The notes under the pieces: generated by a model
The model's input: only the letters and a program-made list of their open reading frames with translations
Databases searched by the model: none
Told to the model about the DNA's origin: nothing
Shown here: piece by piece, positions 42,363-50,625 of the stretch
How the letters are laid out: every line of letters begins with the position of its first letter
Numbering within the stretch: the first letter of the stretch is position 1
DNA from: Nitrospira sp. LK70
GTDB taxonomy: Bacteria > Nitrospirota > Nitrospiria > Nitrospirales > Nitrospiraceae
Direction: 5' to 3'
Length of the DNA stretch: 51,423 nucleotides
Assembly: GCA_011090425.1 (NCBI GenBank)
Contig: PHGD01000016.1
Location: 1-51,423, forward strand
Program-made: the position numbers and the translations under genes

Positions 42363-44204
42363 TCAGGTCGGTTTGTGTCCAGCCGGTTCGTGAATGTTAT
42401 GCCAAGGAAAGAACGCGTTGCCCAATCCCTGTAGGGCCGGAGCGAGCGTCGGATAGTGGCGGAGCAGGACGCTGGTCAGATCATTCATCTGCACCCAATC
42501 GATTCCCATGGGGGTATAGACTTCCGGGCGGAAATCAGCCGTGAAGAACCGATCGCTCTTCAGTCTCCGCGGCGCCATGAGCGTGAAGATGCGAAATGCG
42601 GTGTCGCTGATCGCAAAGCCATCAGGCGGCTCTTCCGCGAGCAACCCGACCAGGGTGTCGATGCGCTCAACATCATCTTGGTATAAATCCCGGAGTGTTT
42701 TCGCCCATTCACGGTTTAACTCTTCGAAGCTCCGTACAGGGCGCATGCGCAACATGCGTCTGAAGTTGTTGTAGCGAGGCACCGCCCGTTCACGATCCCG
42801 GAAGACATCGATCGCGGCCACATCGAGGATCTCCTCCTTGCCGTCCGGAAGGAGCTTGATCCGCTTGAAATCTTGAAGAAAGCGAGGAAAATTGCCCAGT
42901 GTGAGTTTCCCTGGGTGTGCCAAGCCGAACGAGAACCACATATTCTCGATGCCCAGCTTGTCCATCACGGGGCGCGTGTTGTTGCCTTCGACTTCTCTGA
43001 AGGTCTTGTAGTGACAAACACTCGGGTCTGTGAGCGAGTTGAACCGATAGTCGTCGGGAATCAACGGATGCAGCCGATAGACGGCGACAAACTCTTCGGT
43101 CAGGGAATAGGGAACGGCATGATGATCCGTGGGAGACCCTGGAAGTCCTCCCAACACGTCGTTGTCGCTCAATCGCCCGAATCGCTTGCGAATCTGTTCT
43201 CCGAATGCGCCCCACCAATTGATTCGCATCGCGCGATCGGCCGTTGGGTGCTGCAGCAATGCGGGCGTCCATTCCACGGTGTGGATTTTGGTCATGAGGG
43301 CGCTGTTGATCAGGCGGGCTTGTTGGAAGAGTTGTTCATCGGTCCATGACGGATAGCTGACATGCAGGGCTTCGCAGATCGCGTTGTGCTCCAACGCAAA
43401 AAGCGTGTGAAACATGCTGAGGCCGATCCAATAATTGTCGTTGAAGCCCGTGAGATCAATACCTGGCTGGTCCGCGTCGATTGTTGCCATCGATGGGAGG
43501 CGTCCATCGATGAGGATGAGCTTACCATGCTGAGCCTCACCGCGGACCAGCTGTTGGCGGGTGACATCGCTTCCGTACAGTTGGGATCCGTCCCACCAGT
43601 GCGTCTCGGTGTTTAAGAAGACCGGCATAGAGGCAGGACAGCCTCGAGCGCGTGGCGCTTCGTTGGTTTTGCGAACCATCATCGGGTCCTCATGCCATTC
43701 GTCACCCGGTCCCAACTGAATCGGCGTATCCGGGTAATCGCTTCGGTCATGATTGAACCAGTCATGCAACTGAAACTGAATCCAGGCGGCAAGGAGCAGA
43801 TTCACTGAGGTGGCCGGAATGAACTGTATGCGTGTCAAGAGCACACGACTGACGGTCTTGGGACTGGGGTTCTCGATACCAGGGTCTTGCGAGACTGGGA
43901 TCAAATTCAATGGACAGTTGCGGCCGAACGGCGTTCCTGCTTGCCCCATCGAAGGGTATTGCAGATCATTATGCGATCCGTCCGCCCGTCGTGCCGAAAG
44001 ATCGGTCGCATGGAATGGACATCGCTTGCCCGTGGTTTCGGCAAACGGGGTCGTATCGTGTAAGTTCCATCGCCGAAGGTCGTACTGAAGAGCGATCAGG
44101 TTGAGAAGCCCCAGCAGTTTCGGCAGTCGATGCCAAGGAACCATACGGTTCAATGCCCTATAACACCACGCCATCACGCGCAATGCCCTACCCGAGCGTC
44201 TCAT
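42363..44204 (-). CDS. Heme-dependent fatty acid alpha-dioxygenase / cyclooxygenase-superfamily peroxidase
   Basis: The 613 residues have the animal-peroxidase/COX layout. FQLHDWFNHD carries the distal His147, TETHWWDGSQLYG is a calcium/heme-pocket landmark, and NYWIGLSMFHTLFALEHNAIC and MTKIHTVEWTPALL are diagnostic helices. EFVAVYRLHPLIPD carries the radical Tyr376 and the proximal heme ligand His379, in the same Y-x-x-H spacing as COX Tyr385/His388. Overall it most resembles plant alpha-dioxygenases, which put a hydroperoxide at C-2 of fatty acids. ATG at 44204 with GGAGG upstream. It is the first gene of a three-gene minus-strand set with the lipoxygenase and kinase. Confidence 0.88.
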   Translation of the reverse strand: MRRSGRALRVMAWCYRALNRMVPWHRLPKLLGLLNLIALQYDLRRWNLHDTTPFAETTGKRCPFHATDLSARRADGSHNDLQYPSMGQAGTPFGRNCPLNLIPVSQDPGIENPSPKTVSRVLLTRIQFIPATSVNLLLAAWIQFQLHDWFNHDRSDYPDTPIQLGPGDEWHEDPMMVRKTNEAPRARGCPASMPVFLNTETHWWDGSQLYGSDVTRQQLVRGEAQHGKLILIDGRLPSMATIDADQPGIDLTGFNDNYWIGLSMFHTLFALEHNAICEALHVSYPSWTDEQLFQQARLINSALMTKIHTVEWTPALLQHPTADRAMRINWWGAFGEQIRKRFGRLSDNDVLGGLPGSPTDHHAVPYSLTEEFVAVYRLHPLIPDDYRFNSLTDPSVCHYKTFREVEGNNTRPVMDKLGIENMWFSFGLAHPGKLTLGNFPRFLQDFKRIKLLPDGKEEILDVAAIDVFRDRERAVPRYNNFRRMLRMRPVRSFEELNREWAKTLRDLYQDDVERIDTLVGLLAEEPPDGFAISDTAFRIFTLMAPRRLKSDRFFTADFRPEVYTPMGIDWVQMNDLTSVLLRHYPTLAPALQGLGNAFFPWHNIHEPAGHKPT

Positions 44205-44612
44205 GGTGTCCTCCCAGCTTCTCTTGAGTGGTTCCCTCTTCAGACCTTTTCACTTATGCAAGACATGGACGCATGGAAAGCATCGGACAGGCTCTGTGGA
44301 ACGCTGTCTGGCAAAATGGTCAAACACAAGGAATGACTTGTGGTTGCAATCGTAGTGATCGTCGAGACGGATGTGAAGGAGGATCAGTCTGATTTCTGAC
44401 TAGGACTTTTACCGGTATCTGTTCCGATACAGAACCATCAGAAAAAGATACACCCATAGATACAGCTCAATAATCAAGTGGGTATTTGCTCTAGAATGCC
44501 TATGGTGGAATGAGCATCCGGGTGGAAACAACTTTCGAGGCATATCGCATTGTAAGGCCTTGTATGAGAGACGCTGTTTATGCCATGATTGCGCCCTAAC
44601 AAGGAGGTACGC
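44205..44612. promoter_or_regulatory. Divergent intergenic region with a candidate operator at 44414-44436
   Basis: This 408-nt gap lies between the minus-strand oxylipin operon and the plus-strand 33-residue peptide gene. It is AT-richer than the flanks. It has an imperfect palindrome (GGTATCTGT at 44414-44422 and ACAGAACC at 44429-44436, 6-nt spacer) and two further GATACA copies to about 44465. No gene is supported within it. It should hold promoters for both directions. Confidence 0.4.
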
Positions 44613-44714
44613 ATGGACCATATAAAAATCATGATTTACGGGTTTATCGGCATCGGGGTAGTCGTTGCAATCACGGCTTTGCTCACCAACTTACTTGGTA
44701 TCGCCAGGCAGTGA
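44613..44714 (+). CDS. 33-residue single-pass membrane peptide
   Basis: The ATG at 44613 is preceded by a perfect AAGGAGG (44601-44607), 5 nt away. It opens 33 codons: MDHIKIMIYGFIGIGVVVAI then TALLTNLLGIARQ. This is one long hydrophobic helix with Lys at the N-terminal side and Arg-Gln at the end. The ribosome site is among the best in the window, which makes chance unlikely. The family is not recognised; small membrane peptides often bind and tune larger membrane proteins. It is divergent from the alpha-dioxygenase operon. Confidence 0.6.
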   Translation: MDHIKIMIYGFIGIGVVVAITALLTNLLGIARQ

Positions 44715-45238
44715 GCCTGCCGAGGGGAGCATTCCTCGCTGGATCGCCAGTCTGCTCACAGAAATGAGAGAAGACAGCCTTTCATGGGGGGTCTGTACTT
44801 TGTCGTAGCTCCACAATAACCTGGCACATTTCAACAAAATTAAGCTCCGCCTGTGCGTACAAACGCTACAGGCTCGTATGCGCGAAACGGTGAGATGTGC
44901 CAGTGTTGTGGGTCTGACCTTTGAGGTGGAACCGATCAAGGCGGAGGGCCTTGAGTACTCCGACTACCTTCATCAGCGGTCCTCGAAGCGGATTCGTTCA
45001 ACCTTCTCTTCGGTCAGCAGGCTGGCTTTACGAGCATGGCGGGGCCTCCTCCGCTGCCTCGCAAAGAGGATCCACATGAGACAGACGGACGCAGATGAGG
45101 AGTACCGGATTGGCTTGAATTCTCTACTTATAGGCTCTGTGCTTGACTGTCGAATGCATCGCGGTGCCGCTCGAATAGCCGGCGTGAGGCAGCCTCGAAC
45201 CTCACGTTTCCTACCGCGTCTGTCACGCTCCTACTTTA
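44715..45238. other. Region without a convincing gene
   Basis: About 520 nt. A plus-strand frame at 44878-45261 (127 codons) and a minus-strand frame at 44691-44939 are open, but both have shadow-like composition (Arg/Ser/Cys-rich, no ribosome site). Nothing else is seen; it may be decayed coding sequence. Confidence 0.45.
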
Positions 45239-45520
45239 TCAAAATCGACTGGAGCTGTTGAACGTCACGTACGGGAAGCAATGAGGGACGGAGGTCTCTG
45301 GCTGCATGTAACGCATTGCCCGCTCATACAGCCTCCCCTTCCGCTTAACCGAAGCGATCACGAAGAAGGATGATCTTGGATCGTCGTAAGGAAAGACCAA
45401 ACGTCCACCGGTTCCTACCGCCATCGGGCCGATATAACTATCGTCGGTCTTGTCACCTGCGACATTCTTGAAGAACAACCGCTCTCGCAGTCGGTCCACA
45501 TCGGTATACAATAGTCTCAT
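45239..45520 (-). CDS. Small hypothetical protein
   Basis: A 93-codon frame starts at ATG 45520. The sequence MRLLYTDVDRLRERLFFKNV and later GGRLVFPYDDPRSSFFVIASVKRKGRLYERAMRYM has a protein-like mix of strands and helices, unlike most shadow frames nearby. There is no clear ribosome site. It is divergent from the DedA gene, 11 nt apart. Family unknown. Confidence 0.4.
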   Translation of the reverse strand: MRLLYTDVDRLRERLFFKNVAGDKTDDSYIGPMAVGTGGRLVFPYDDPRSSFFVIASVKRKGRLYERAMRYMQPETSVPHCFPYVTFNSSSRF

Positions 45521-45531
45521 ACCAACAGCGG

Positions 45532-46206
45532 ATGGGACCTGGCGAAGACATCCCAGCCATTGTGGATCAATTAACAGGCCACGAGCGGAACATCATGGAG
45601 ACAATGTTTGCTTGGGTCCACAACTATGAGTACCCAGCCATTGTCCTACTCCTCATGCTGGGGATTGTCGGTCTCCCCATCCCCGATGAAACGCTGCTGC
45701 TCTTTGTCGGCTATTTGAGTTTTAAAGGCGAATTGTCGACAGCGCTCTCACTGTCAGCCGCCGTGGTGGGCAGCGCCTGTGGGATCACGATCAGTTACGG
45801 CCTGGGTCATCTCTTGGGGGCACGCGTCCCCACGATAGTAGGGCCATGGCTCCATATCGACCAAACCAGCTTTCGTACTGCGCAGCGGTGGGTCAGCCAA
45901 TGGGGAAAGTATGGACTCCTTATTGCCTACTTTATACCGGGTCTGCGGCATCTGGGCGCACTGATGTTAGGTGCATCCGGACTTCAATATCCCACCTTTG
46001 CAATTTTTGCCTACACCGGTGCGGTCCTTTGGTCTACCACGTTTATCACAGTGGGCTATCTTCTTGGTGAAGAATGGGTGACCTCTTCCACAACCCTTCA
46101 CCATATGTTCAGATGGATCGGCATGGGAGCCCTGATGACCGTGGTAGGGCTAATTATAGTGATGCGGCTTCGGCGTCCGCAAAGGAAGTCAGAGAAATTC
46201 GACTGA
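45532..46206 (+). CDS. DedA-family membrane protein
   Basis: This protein of up to 224 residues has four to five hydrophobic segments. It shows the DedA-type pattern GLPIPDETLLLFVGYLSFKG, a re-entrant-like ISYGLGHLLGARV, then the conserved RFIPGLR-like segment IAYFIPGLRHLGALMLGASG. DedA/VTT proteins flip phospholipids or C55 carriers. The ATG at 45532 lacks a ribosome site; an ATG at 45595 would give a shorter, more usual N-terminus (METMFAWVHNYEYP). The true start is uncertain. Confidence 0.85.
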   Translation: MGPGEDIPAIVDQLTGHERNIMETMFAWVHNYEYPAIVLLLMLGIVGLPIPDETLLLFVGYLSFKGELSTALSLSAAVVGSACGITISYGLGHLLGARVPTIVGPWLHIDQTSFRTAQRWVSQWGKYGLLIAYFIPGLRHLGALMLGASGLQYPTFAIFAYTGAVLWSTTFITVGYLLGEEWVTSSTTLHHMFRWIGMGALMTVVGLIIVMRLRRPQRKSEKFD

Positions 46207-46375
46207 GCCACAATGTCTCGCCGTGAGAGCGGCAATCGAATTCCACCACGCCTGCATCGGTACTGAGCAAGGTTTCGTGGCCCATGATCGCGTGGAGATG
46301 ACTCAAGGTACGCGAAGAGACGCTGCATATGTGTAGTGGCTGTCTTACTCCGCGCGCGTGCAAGGAGGCGGGTCA

Positions 46376-48487
46376 ATGTTTGACCGTCTGATCCAGGTTT
46401 CGCTCGAGAAAAAGCTTGCGGTGAGCCTCGGTGCTGCGCTCCTCCTCTTACTTGGGATCGGAATCATTTCTTATCGTAGCACGGCTGACCTCATCGATCA
46501 TGAATCCCGAGTCGTGCACACGCATGAGATCAGAGAAGCGATTGAGCAGCTGCTTCTCCTCATGGAGGACTTGGAATCCAAATACCAGATCGATCTGCTG
46601 ACAGGTCAGCGGCAATACCTGCACTCCTATCATGAAAAGCGTCAGAACATAGAGGCAGCCTTGCACACCCTTGCCGGCCAGACGTTGGACAGTCAAGTTC
46701 AGCGACAACACGTGTTGACGTTACACCGGCTGATCGATCTGAGGTTGACGCAATCCCGAACATTAATCGACCTCAGAGATGCCGACAAGATCGACATTCA
46801 TGAGCTGAAGGCACATCTCGACGTCGGTACAGAGACGATGAACAAGATCAAAGTCGTGCTCGGGAAGATGCGGGAGCAGGAGCAGATGTTATTGGCCGGC
46901 TGGTCGAAGCGCACAGACAGCGCGGCTGCGTTCACATTGTCGCTCATTTTTGGTGGAACCCTCTTGACCATTGTCCTGGCCGGCGGGGGAGGACTCGTGA
47001 TCTTTTACGACCTGGCGAAACGCCGCCAGGCTGAAAAGGCCGTCATGGTGGGGCACACCCGCCAAGCCTTGATTTTGCGCAGTTTGCCCATCGTGATGTA
47101 CTCTGCAAAGCCTTCGGGAGACTATGGGGCCTTGTGGGTGAGCGAGAACAGTGAGGCGGTGACCGGTTATCCACCAAAAAGTTTTGTGGATAACCCATCC
47201 CTTTGGGCATCGCGGCTCCATCCCGACGATCAAGAAAAGACTCTGGCGGAGTTCAACAAACTGTCCGAGACCGGCGCACTGGCGACTGAGTACCGCTGGC
47301 AGACATACGACGGCAGGTACCGCTGGTTCCGCGACCAGGCGGTGTTGATCCGACGGTCAGACGGAACCTCCCAAGAACTCGTCGGCCTCTTCGCCGACGT
47401 CACCGCACAACGACAAACGGATGAACTGATTCGGAGGCAGGCCGACATCATCAATCAAATCCAAGAAACGGTGATCACTGTTGATATGAACGGCTACGTG
47501 ACAAGCTGGAATAACGGGGCGGAACGATTGCTTGGATATACGGTCAACGAGGCCCTTGGCAAACATATCTCATTTGTCTACCCAATGGAGGACCGCGAGT
47601 TCCTGGAACGTGACGTGCTTGCCCCTGTCAAGGCCAAAGGAACCCATCAGGTCGAAATCCGGAGACGCACCAAGTCCGGAGCACTACGGGTTGCCCACCT
47701 TTCACTCGTCTTGCTGCGGAATGACAACGGTGCTCCAATCGGCATCGTCGGCTATTCGATGGATATCACCGATCGAAAGCGCGGAGAGGAGGCGCTGCTT
47801 AATTCCCGCAACCAACTTGCGGCGCTCGCCGTTCGCTTGGAGTCGGTGCGTGAAGAAGAACGAGGACGAATCGCGTTGGAAGCTCATGATGTGCTGGGAC
47901 AAGCCTTGACGGGCTTAAAACTAGATGTATCGTGGGTCTACAAGCAAATTAAAGAATCGAATGGCTCGTTCGAGCCATCTGCTGTCCTGTCACGATTGGC
48001 TTCGTCGCTGGAGCTCGTGGACTCCACCATTCAATCGGTGAGGGAGATCGCGACGACATTAAGGCCCGGTGTGTTGGATCAACTCGGTCTGGAAGCCGCG
48101 GTTGAATGGCAAGCGCGCGAGTTTCGCCATCGAACCGGAATCGCCTGTACTACCAGTATTTCGCCGGACCGGATCGGTGTGGGGGATCAGCAATCGACCG
48201 CGCTCTTCCGCATCCTCCAAGAGGTCTTGACGAATGTGGCTCGGCATGCCCATGCTAGCAATGTGGACATCAGACTGGAAGAAACCCGCGACCATGTGAT
48301 CATGCAAATCAGGGACAATGGCCAAGGCATCACCCTCGATGAAAAGTCCGGGCCGCAAGCATTCGGCCTGCTGGGGATGCGCCTACGCGCCAAACAGCAG
48401 GGCGGTGCGTTCGACATTCAGGGCAGGCCGGGAATCGGAACAACGGTCACCGTCAGGATGCCACGATCTCCGACAAGCGATGATTAA
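46376..48487 (+). CDS. CHASE3/PAS sensor histidine kinase, NarX/LiaS type
   Basis: The ATG at 46376 has AAGGAGG 7 nt upstream and gives 703 residues. Between two transmembrane segments (about 10-35 and 188-212) lies a helical CHASE3-like extracytoplasmic domain. Two PAS domains follow (about 230-345 and 355-470). HisKA_3 has His504 in EERGRIALEAHDVLGQALTG, and the short ATPase has DNGQGI and GLLGMRLRA. This kinase class signals to NarL/LuxR regulators, and the next gene is one, overlapping by 8 nt. The H-box Ala before His (usually Leu or Ile) is a minor variation. Confidence 0.93.
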   Translation: MFDRLIQVSLEKKLAVSLGAALLLLLGIGIISYRSTADLIDHESRVVHTHEIREAIEQLLLLMEDLESKYQIDLLTGQRQYLHSYHEKRQNIEAALHTLAGQTLDSQVQRQHVLTLHRLIDLRLTQSRTLIDLRDADKIDIHELKAHLDVGTETMNKIKVVLGKMREQEQMLLAGWSKRTDSAAAFTLSLIFGGTLLTIVLAGGGGLVIFYDLAKRRQAEKAVMVGHTRQALILRSLPIVMYSAKPSGDYGALWVSENSEAVTGYPPKSFVDNPSLWASRLHPDDQEKTLAEFNKLSETGALATEYRWQTYDGRYRWFRDQAVLIRRSDGTSQELVGLFADVTAQRQTDELIRRQADIINQIQETVITVDMNGYVTSWNNGAERLLGYTVNEALGKHISFVYPMEDREFLERDVLAPVKAKGTHQVEIRRRTKSGALRVAHLSLVLLRNDNGAPIGIVGYSMDITDRKRGEEALLNSRNQLAALAVRLESVREEERGRIALEAHDVLGQALTGLKLDVSWVYKQIKESNGSFEPSAVLSRLASSLELVDSTIQSVREIATTLRPGVLDQLGLEAAVEWQAREFRHRTGIACTTSISPDRIGVGDQQSTALFRILQEVLTNVARHAHASNVDIRLEETRDHVIMQIRDNGQGITLDEKSGPQAFGLLGMRLRAKQQGGAFDIQGRPGIGTTVTVRMPRSPTSDD

Positions 48488-49118
48488 CATTCTCCTTGCA
48501 GACGATCACCCGTACCTGCGCCGAGGCCTGACGCAGATTCTCACCGATGAGTTTTCCGGAGCCGTGATCGGAGAGGCTTCGAACGTCCATGAGTTGGTGG
48601 AGCAAGCCCAGCAACGCCGCTGGGATGTGGTTGTATTGGACTTAACCATGCCGGGACGCGGCGGGTTGGAGGGGTTGCACGAACTGAAACGGCTCTTCCC
48701 AAACCTGCCCGTATTGGTATTGAGCATGCATCCGGAGGACCAGTTTGCCGTACGTGTGTTACGTGCCGGTGGAGCCGGGTATCTGACGAAGGAAAGCGCT
48801 CCCCAGGAATTGGTGCAGGCCATCAAGGTGATCTCGCGCGGAGGGAAATACATCACACCCAAAACGGCTGAACTCCTGGCATCGCACCTTCATCAACAGA
48901 GCGACCACGAACGACCGCCTCACAGTTCCTTGTCCGATCGCGAGGACCAGGTGTTTCGCCTGATTGCCGGCGGCAGCACGATCACGGAGATCTCCGACCA
49001 GCTGTCTCTCAGCATCAAGACCATCAGTACCTACCGCACCCGCATCCTAGAGAAGCTGAATCTCAAGACCAATGCAGACCTGGCGCGCTACGCGGTGCAA
49101 CATCACCTCGTGGAATGA
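48480..49118 (+). CDS. LuxR/NarL-family response regulator
   Basis: This 212-residue protein has a receiver (LLADDHPYLRRGL, phospho-acceptor Asp54, Lys in YLTKES) and a C-terminal LuxR helix-turn-helix (LSDREDQVFRLIAGGSTITEISDQLSLSIKTISTYRTRI). The ATG at 48480 overlaps the stop of the kinase upstream, so the two are translationally coupled and form one two-component system. Targets are unknown. Confidence 0.95.
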   Translation: MINILLADDHPYLRRGLTQILTDEFSGAVIGEASNVHELVEQAQQRRWDVVVLDLTMPGRGGLEGLHELKRLFPNLPVLVLSMHPEDQFAVRVLRAGGAGYLTKESAPQELVQAIKVISRGGKYITPKTAELLASHLHQQSDHERPPHSSLSDREDQVFRLIAGGSTITEISDQLSLSIKTISTYRTRILEKLNLKTNADLARYAVQHHLVE

Positions 49119-49401
49119 TCACGACAGTCGACCCCTCCCTGTCTTCCCGACGTAGTTCACCGCCAGTGGTCATAGACCCATAGCTCCCCTACTCTGCCGA
49201 GTCGCTTCCCTGTCGGACAATTCCCACAGACAACTCCAGCCGACTCCCACATGTATGAGCGCCTTGGTCCTATCCTCCTGAGTGGGGCGATAGTGTTTAC
49301 TACAGTCCATGGCCTTTCGCTGCTCACAACCTCGTAGACCTTGTGCGGGCCGAGTGGTGCACAGGCTTCCTCGGGTGAGATGATTGAAGGAAAGGAGTGG
49401 G

Positions 49402-49611
49402 ATGAGCTGTCCCCGTTGCGGAGGGATGTCAGCAGCTGATCTTGCCGCCGCGATGGACGAATTGGTCTGCGGGTGGGCGGTAATCGATGGTCCCTACTGT
49501 CATTGCGACGAGGTCGAAAGTTCGATGCAGGCAGGTTCGGCGGGAGAGAGGACCGATGGTCCGGCAGTGCCTCCGAATCGCAGCACGACATCGGAGAGGA
49601 GAAGACCATGA
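49402..49611 (+). CDS. Small Cys-rich protein, possible zinc ribbon
   Basis: The ATG at 49402 lies just after AAAGGAG and opens 69 codons. MSCPRCGGM supplies a C-x2-C pair and YCHCDE a C-x-C pair about 30 residues later, which together could bind zinc. The tail (about 45-69) is Ser/Arg/Pro-rich and probably disordered. The stop overlaps the start of the receiver-like gene (ATGA at 49608-49611), a sign of translational coupling. Family not recognised. Confidence 0.5.
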   Translation: MSCPRCGGMSAADLAAAMDELVCGWAVIDGPYCHCDEVESSMQAGSAGERTDGPAVPPNRSTTSERRRP

Positions 49612-50003
49612 TCGGCTATGGGAAACGTTTGCTACTCATCCATGATCCGGAGACAACGCAACTGCCTCTCGACGCAATACTAGAGCAGGAGGGATTTGTC
49701 GTTGTGCAGGTGCCTGATGGGGTTCAGGCACTATGCGAGATGCAGTTTCACCACTTTGATGCGATCATCATCGACTCGCCCATTCCTGACCTTCATGGGC
49801 TCGATCTCCTTAAGCAATCTCCAACGACCTGGCCCGAGCGACCGATCATACTATTCACGGAAGTCGCCTGGGATACGTACGACGTGGCGCAGGCGCTGGG
49901 AGCTTTTGCCTGGGTACGAAAATCATCTGACCCGAGCATCCTGTTGGGCATGCTGAGCTTGGCCATGATTCAGAGAGTGGAACGGGAATCCGTACGGGCA
50001 TGA
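49608..50003 (+). CDS. Stand-alone receiver-like protein
   Basis: This 131-residue single domain has the receiver fold: LLLIHDPETTQLPLDAILEQ at the start, FDAIIIDSPIPDLHGLDLLKQ with the phospho-acceptor Asp, PIILFTEVAW and the closing AWVRKSSDPSILLG with the conserved Lys. The first acidic pair is HD rather than DD, so metal binding may be weakened. An AGGAGAAG site precedes ATG 49608. It overlaps the Cys-rich gene by 4 nt. It may be a phosphorelay shuttle or a sink for a nearby kinase. Confidence 0.75.
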   Translation: MIGYGKRLLLIHDPETTQLPLDAILEQEGFVVVQVPDGVQALCEMQFHHFDAIIIDSPIPDLHGLDLLKQSPTTWPERPIILFTEVAWDTYDVAQALGAFAWVRKSSDPSILLGMLSLAMIQRVERESVRA

Positions 50004-50103
50004 GAGCAGGTTGGTCCATAGCGCAGCGGGAGACAGTCTATGACCACGGAACATGCGGATACAGAGCTGGCTATCCTGACCATGCTTCAACGAGACAGAA
50101 GTC

Positions 50104-50310
50104 ATGACGATGGACGAGATCTTGACCGTTGGACAACCAAACTCCACTTGGAGCCAAGTGTTTCTCGCAATCGGCCACCTGAGTCGACAGAACCTGATCG
50201 CGCTCCATCGAATGGGCCTGAGCTATCACATGAGCCTGATGAACCACGAGTGGCCCCTCGATCAGGAGCACCATCCGGCTCGATGCGACGGCGTGTCTGG
50301 ATTAATGTGA
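50104..50310 (+). CDS. Possible small protein
   Basis: This 68-codon frame from ATG 50104 reads MTMDEILTVGQPNSTWSQVF and on to HLSRQNLIALHRMGLSYHMS, a reasonable helical pattern. A larger frame from 50040 (104 codons) overlaps it but is Arg/Pro/Ser-rich like a shadow. There is no strong ribosome site for either. It is kept only as a possible gene. Confidence 0.3.
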   Translation: MTMDEILTVGQPNSTWSQVFLAIGHLSRQNLIALHRMGLSYHMSLMNHEWPLDQEHHPARCDGVSGLM

Positions 50311-50323
50311 GGGTAGAACCGGG

Positions 50324-50446
50324 GTGTCACTTATCTTCCTCTGTTGCCTTGTGATGGTCAGCGCAGTCAGCTCATTTGGGCTGATGCTGTGGCTCGTAGT
50401 GCTGGGAATTGTGTGGTTCGTCATGCCGGGAATGAAGGGGGGATGA
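50324..50446 (+). CDS. 40-residue small membrane protein
   Basis: A frame from GTG 50324 (a shorter form begins at ATG 50354) encodes about 40 residues, almost all hydrophobic: SLIFLCCLVMVSAVSSFGLM then LWLVVLGIVWFVMPGMKGG. This gives one or two membrane helices and a short basic tail. The frame has many codons for Leu, Val, Trp and Phe and no polar interruptions, which is unlikely by chance. A weak GAGGG lies 9 nt upstream of the GTG. No family recognised. Confidence 0.45.
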   Translation: MSLIFLCCLVMVSAVSSFGLMLWLVVLGIVWFVMPGMKGG

Positions 50447-50625
50447 GGTAAGCCGACTGTGTTGAACATCTGTGCTCTCGACCCACAGTATTTTATTCAT
50501 CCGCCATGGAGTAGGTCGCATGAGAGAAGTGTCTATACTCAACTCAAGACGAGATTCAAGCACTCATGCCCTGCATGGGAAAGCATGACTCTAGATGAAA
50601 CCTGTCAAGGATTTGGGAGGTGCCT

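Noticed and set aside
44421-44434. LexA-type SOS box (CTGT...ACAG) in the divergent gap
   Set aside because: The spacer is 6 nt rather than the 8 nt of the E. coli box, and no SOS gene lies next to it.
44878-45261. 127-codon plus-strand frame
   Set aside because: Arg/Ser-rich composition, no ribosome site and no domain pattern. It overlaps the better-looking minus-strand frame at its 3' end.
50040-50354. 104-codon plus-strand frame
   Set aside because: It is Arg/Pro/Ser-rich like a shadow frame and overlaps two more protein-like short frames in other frames.
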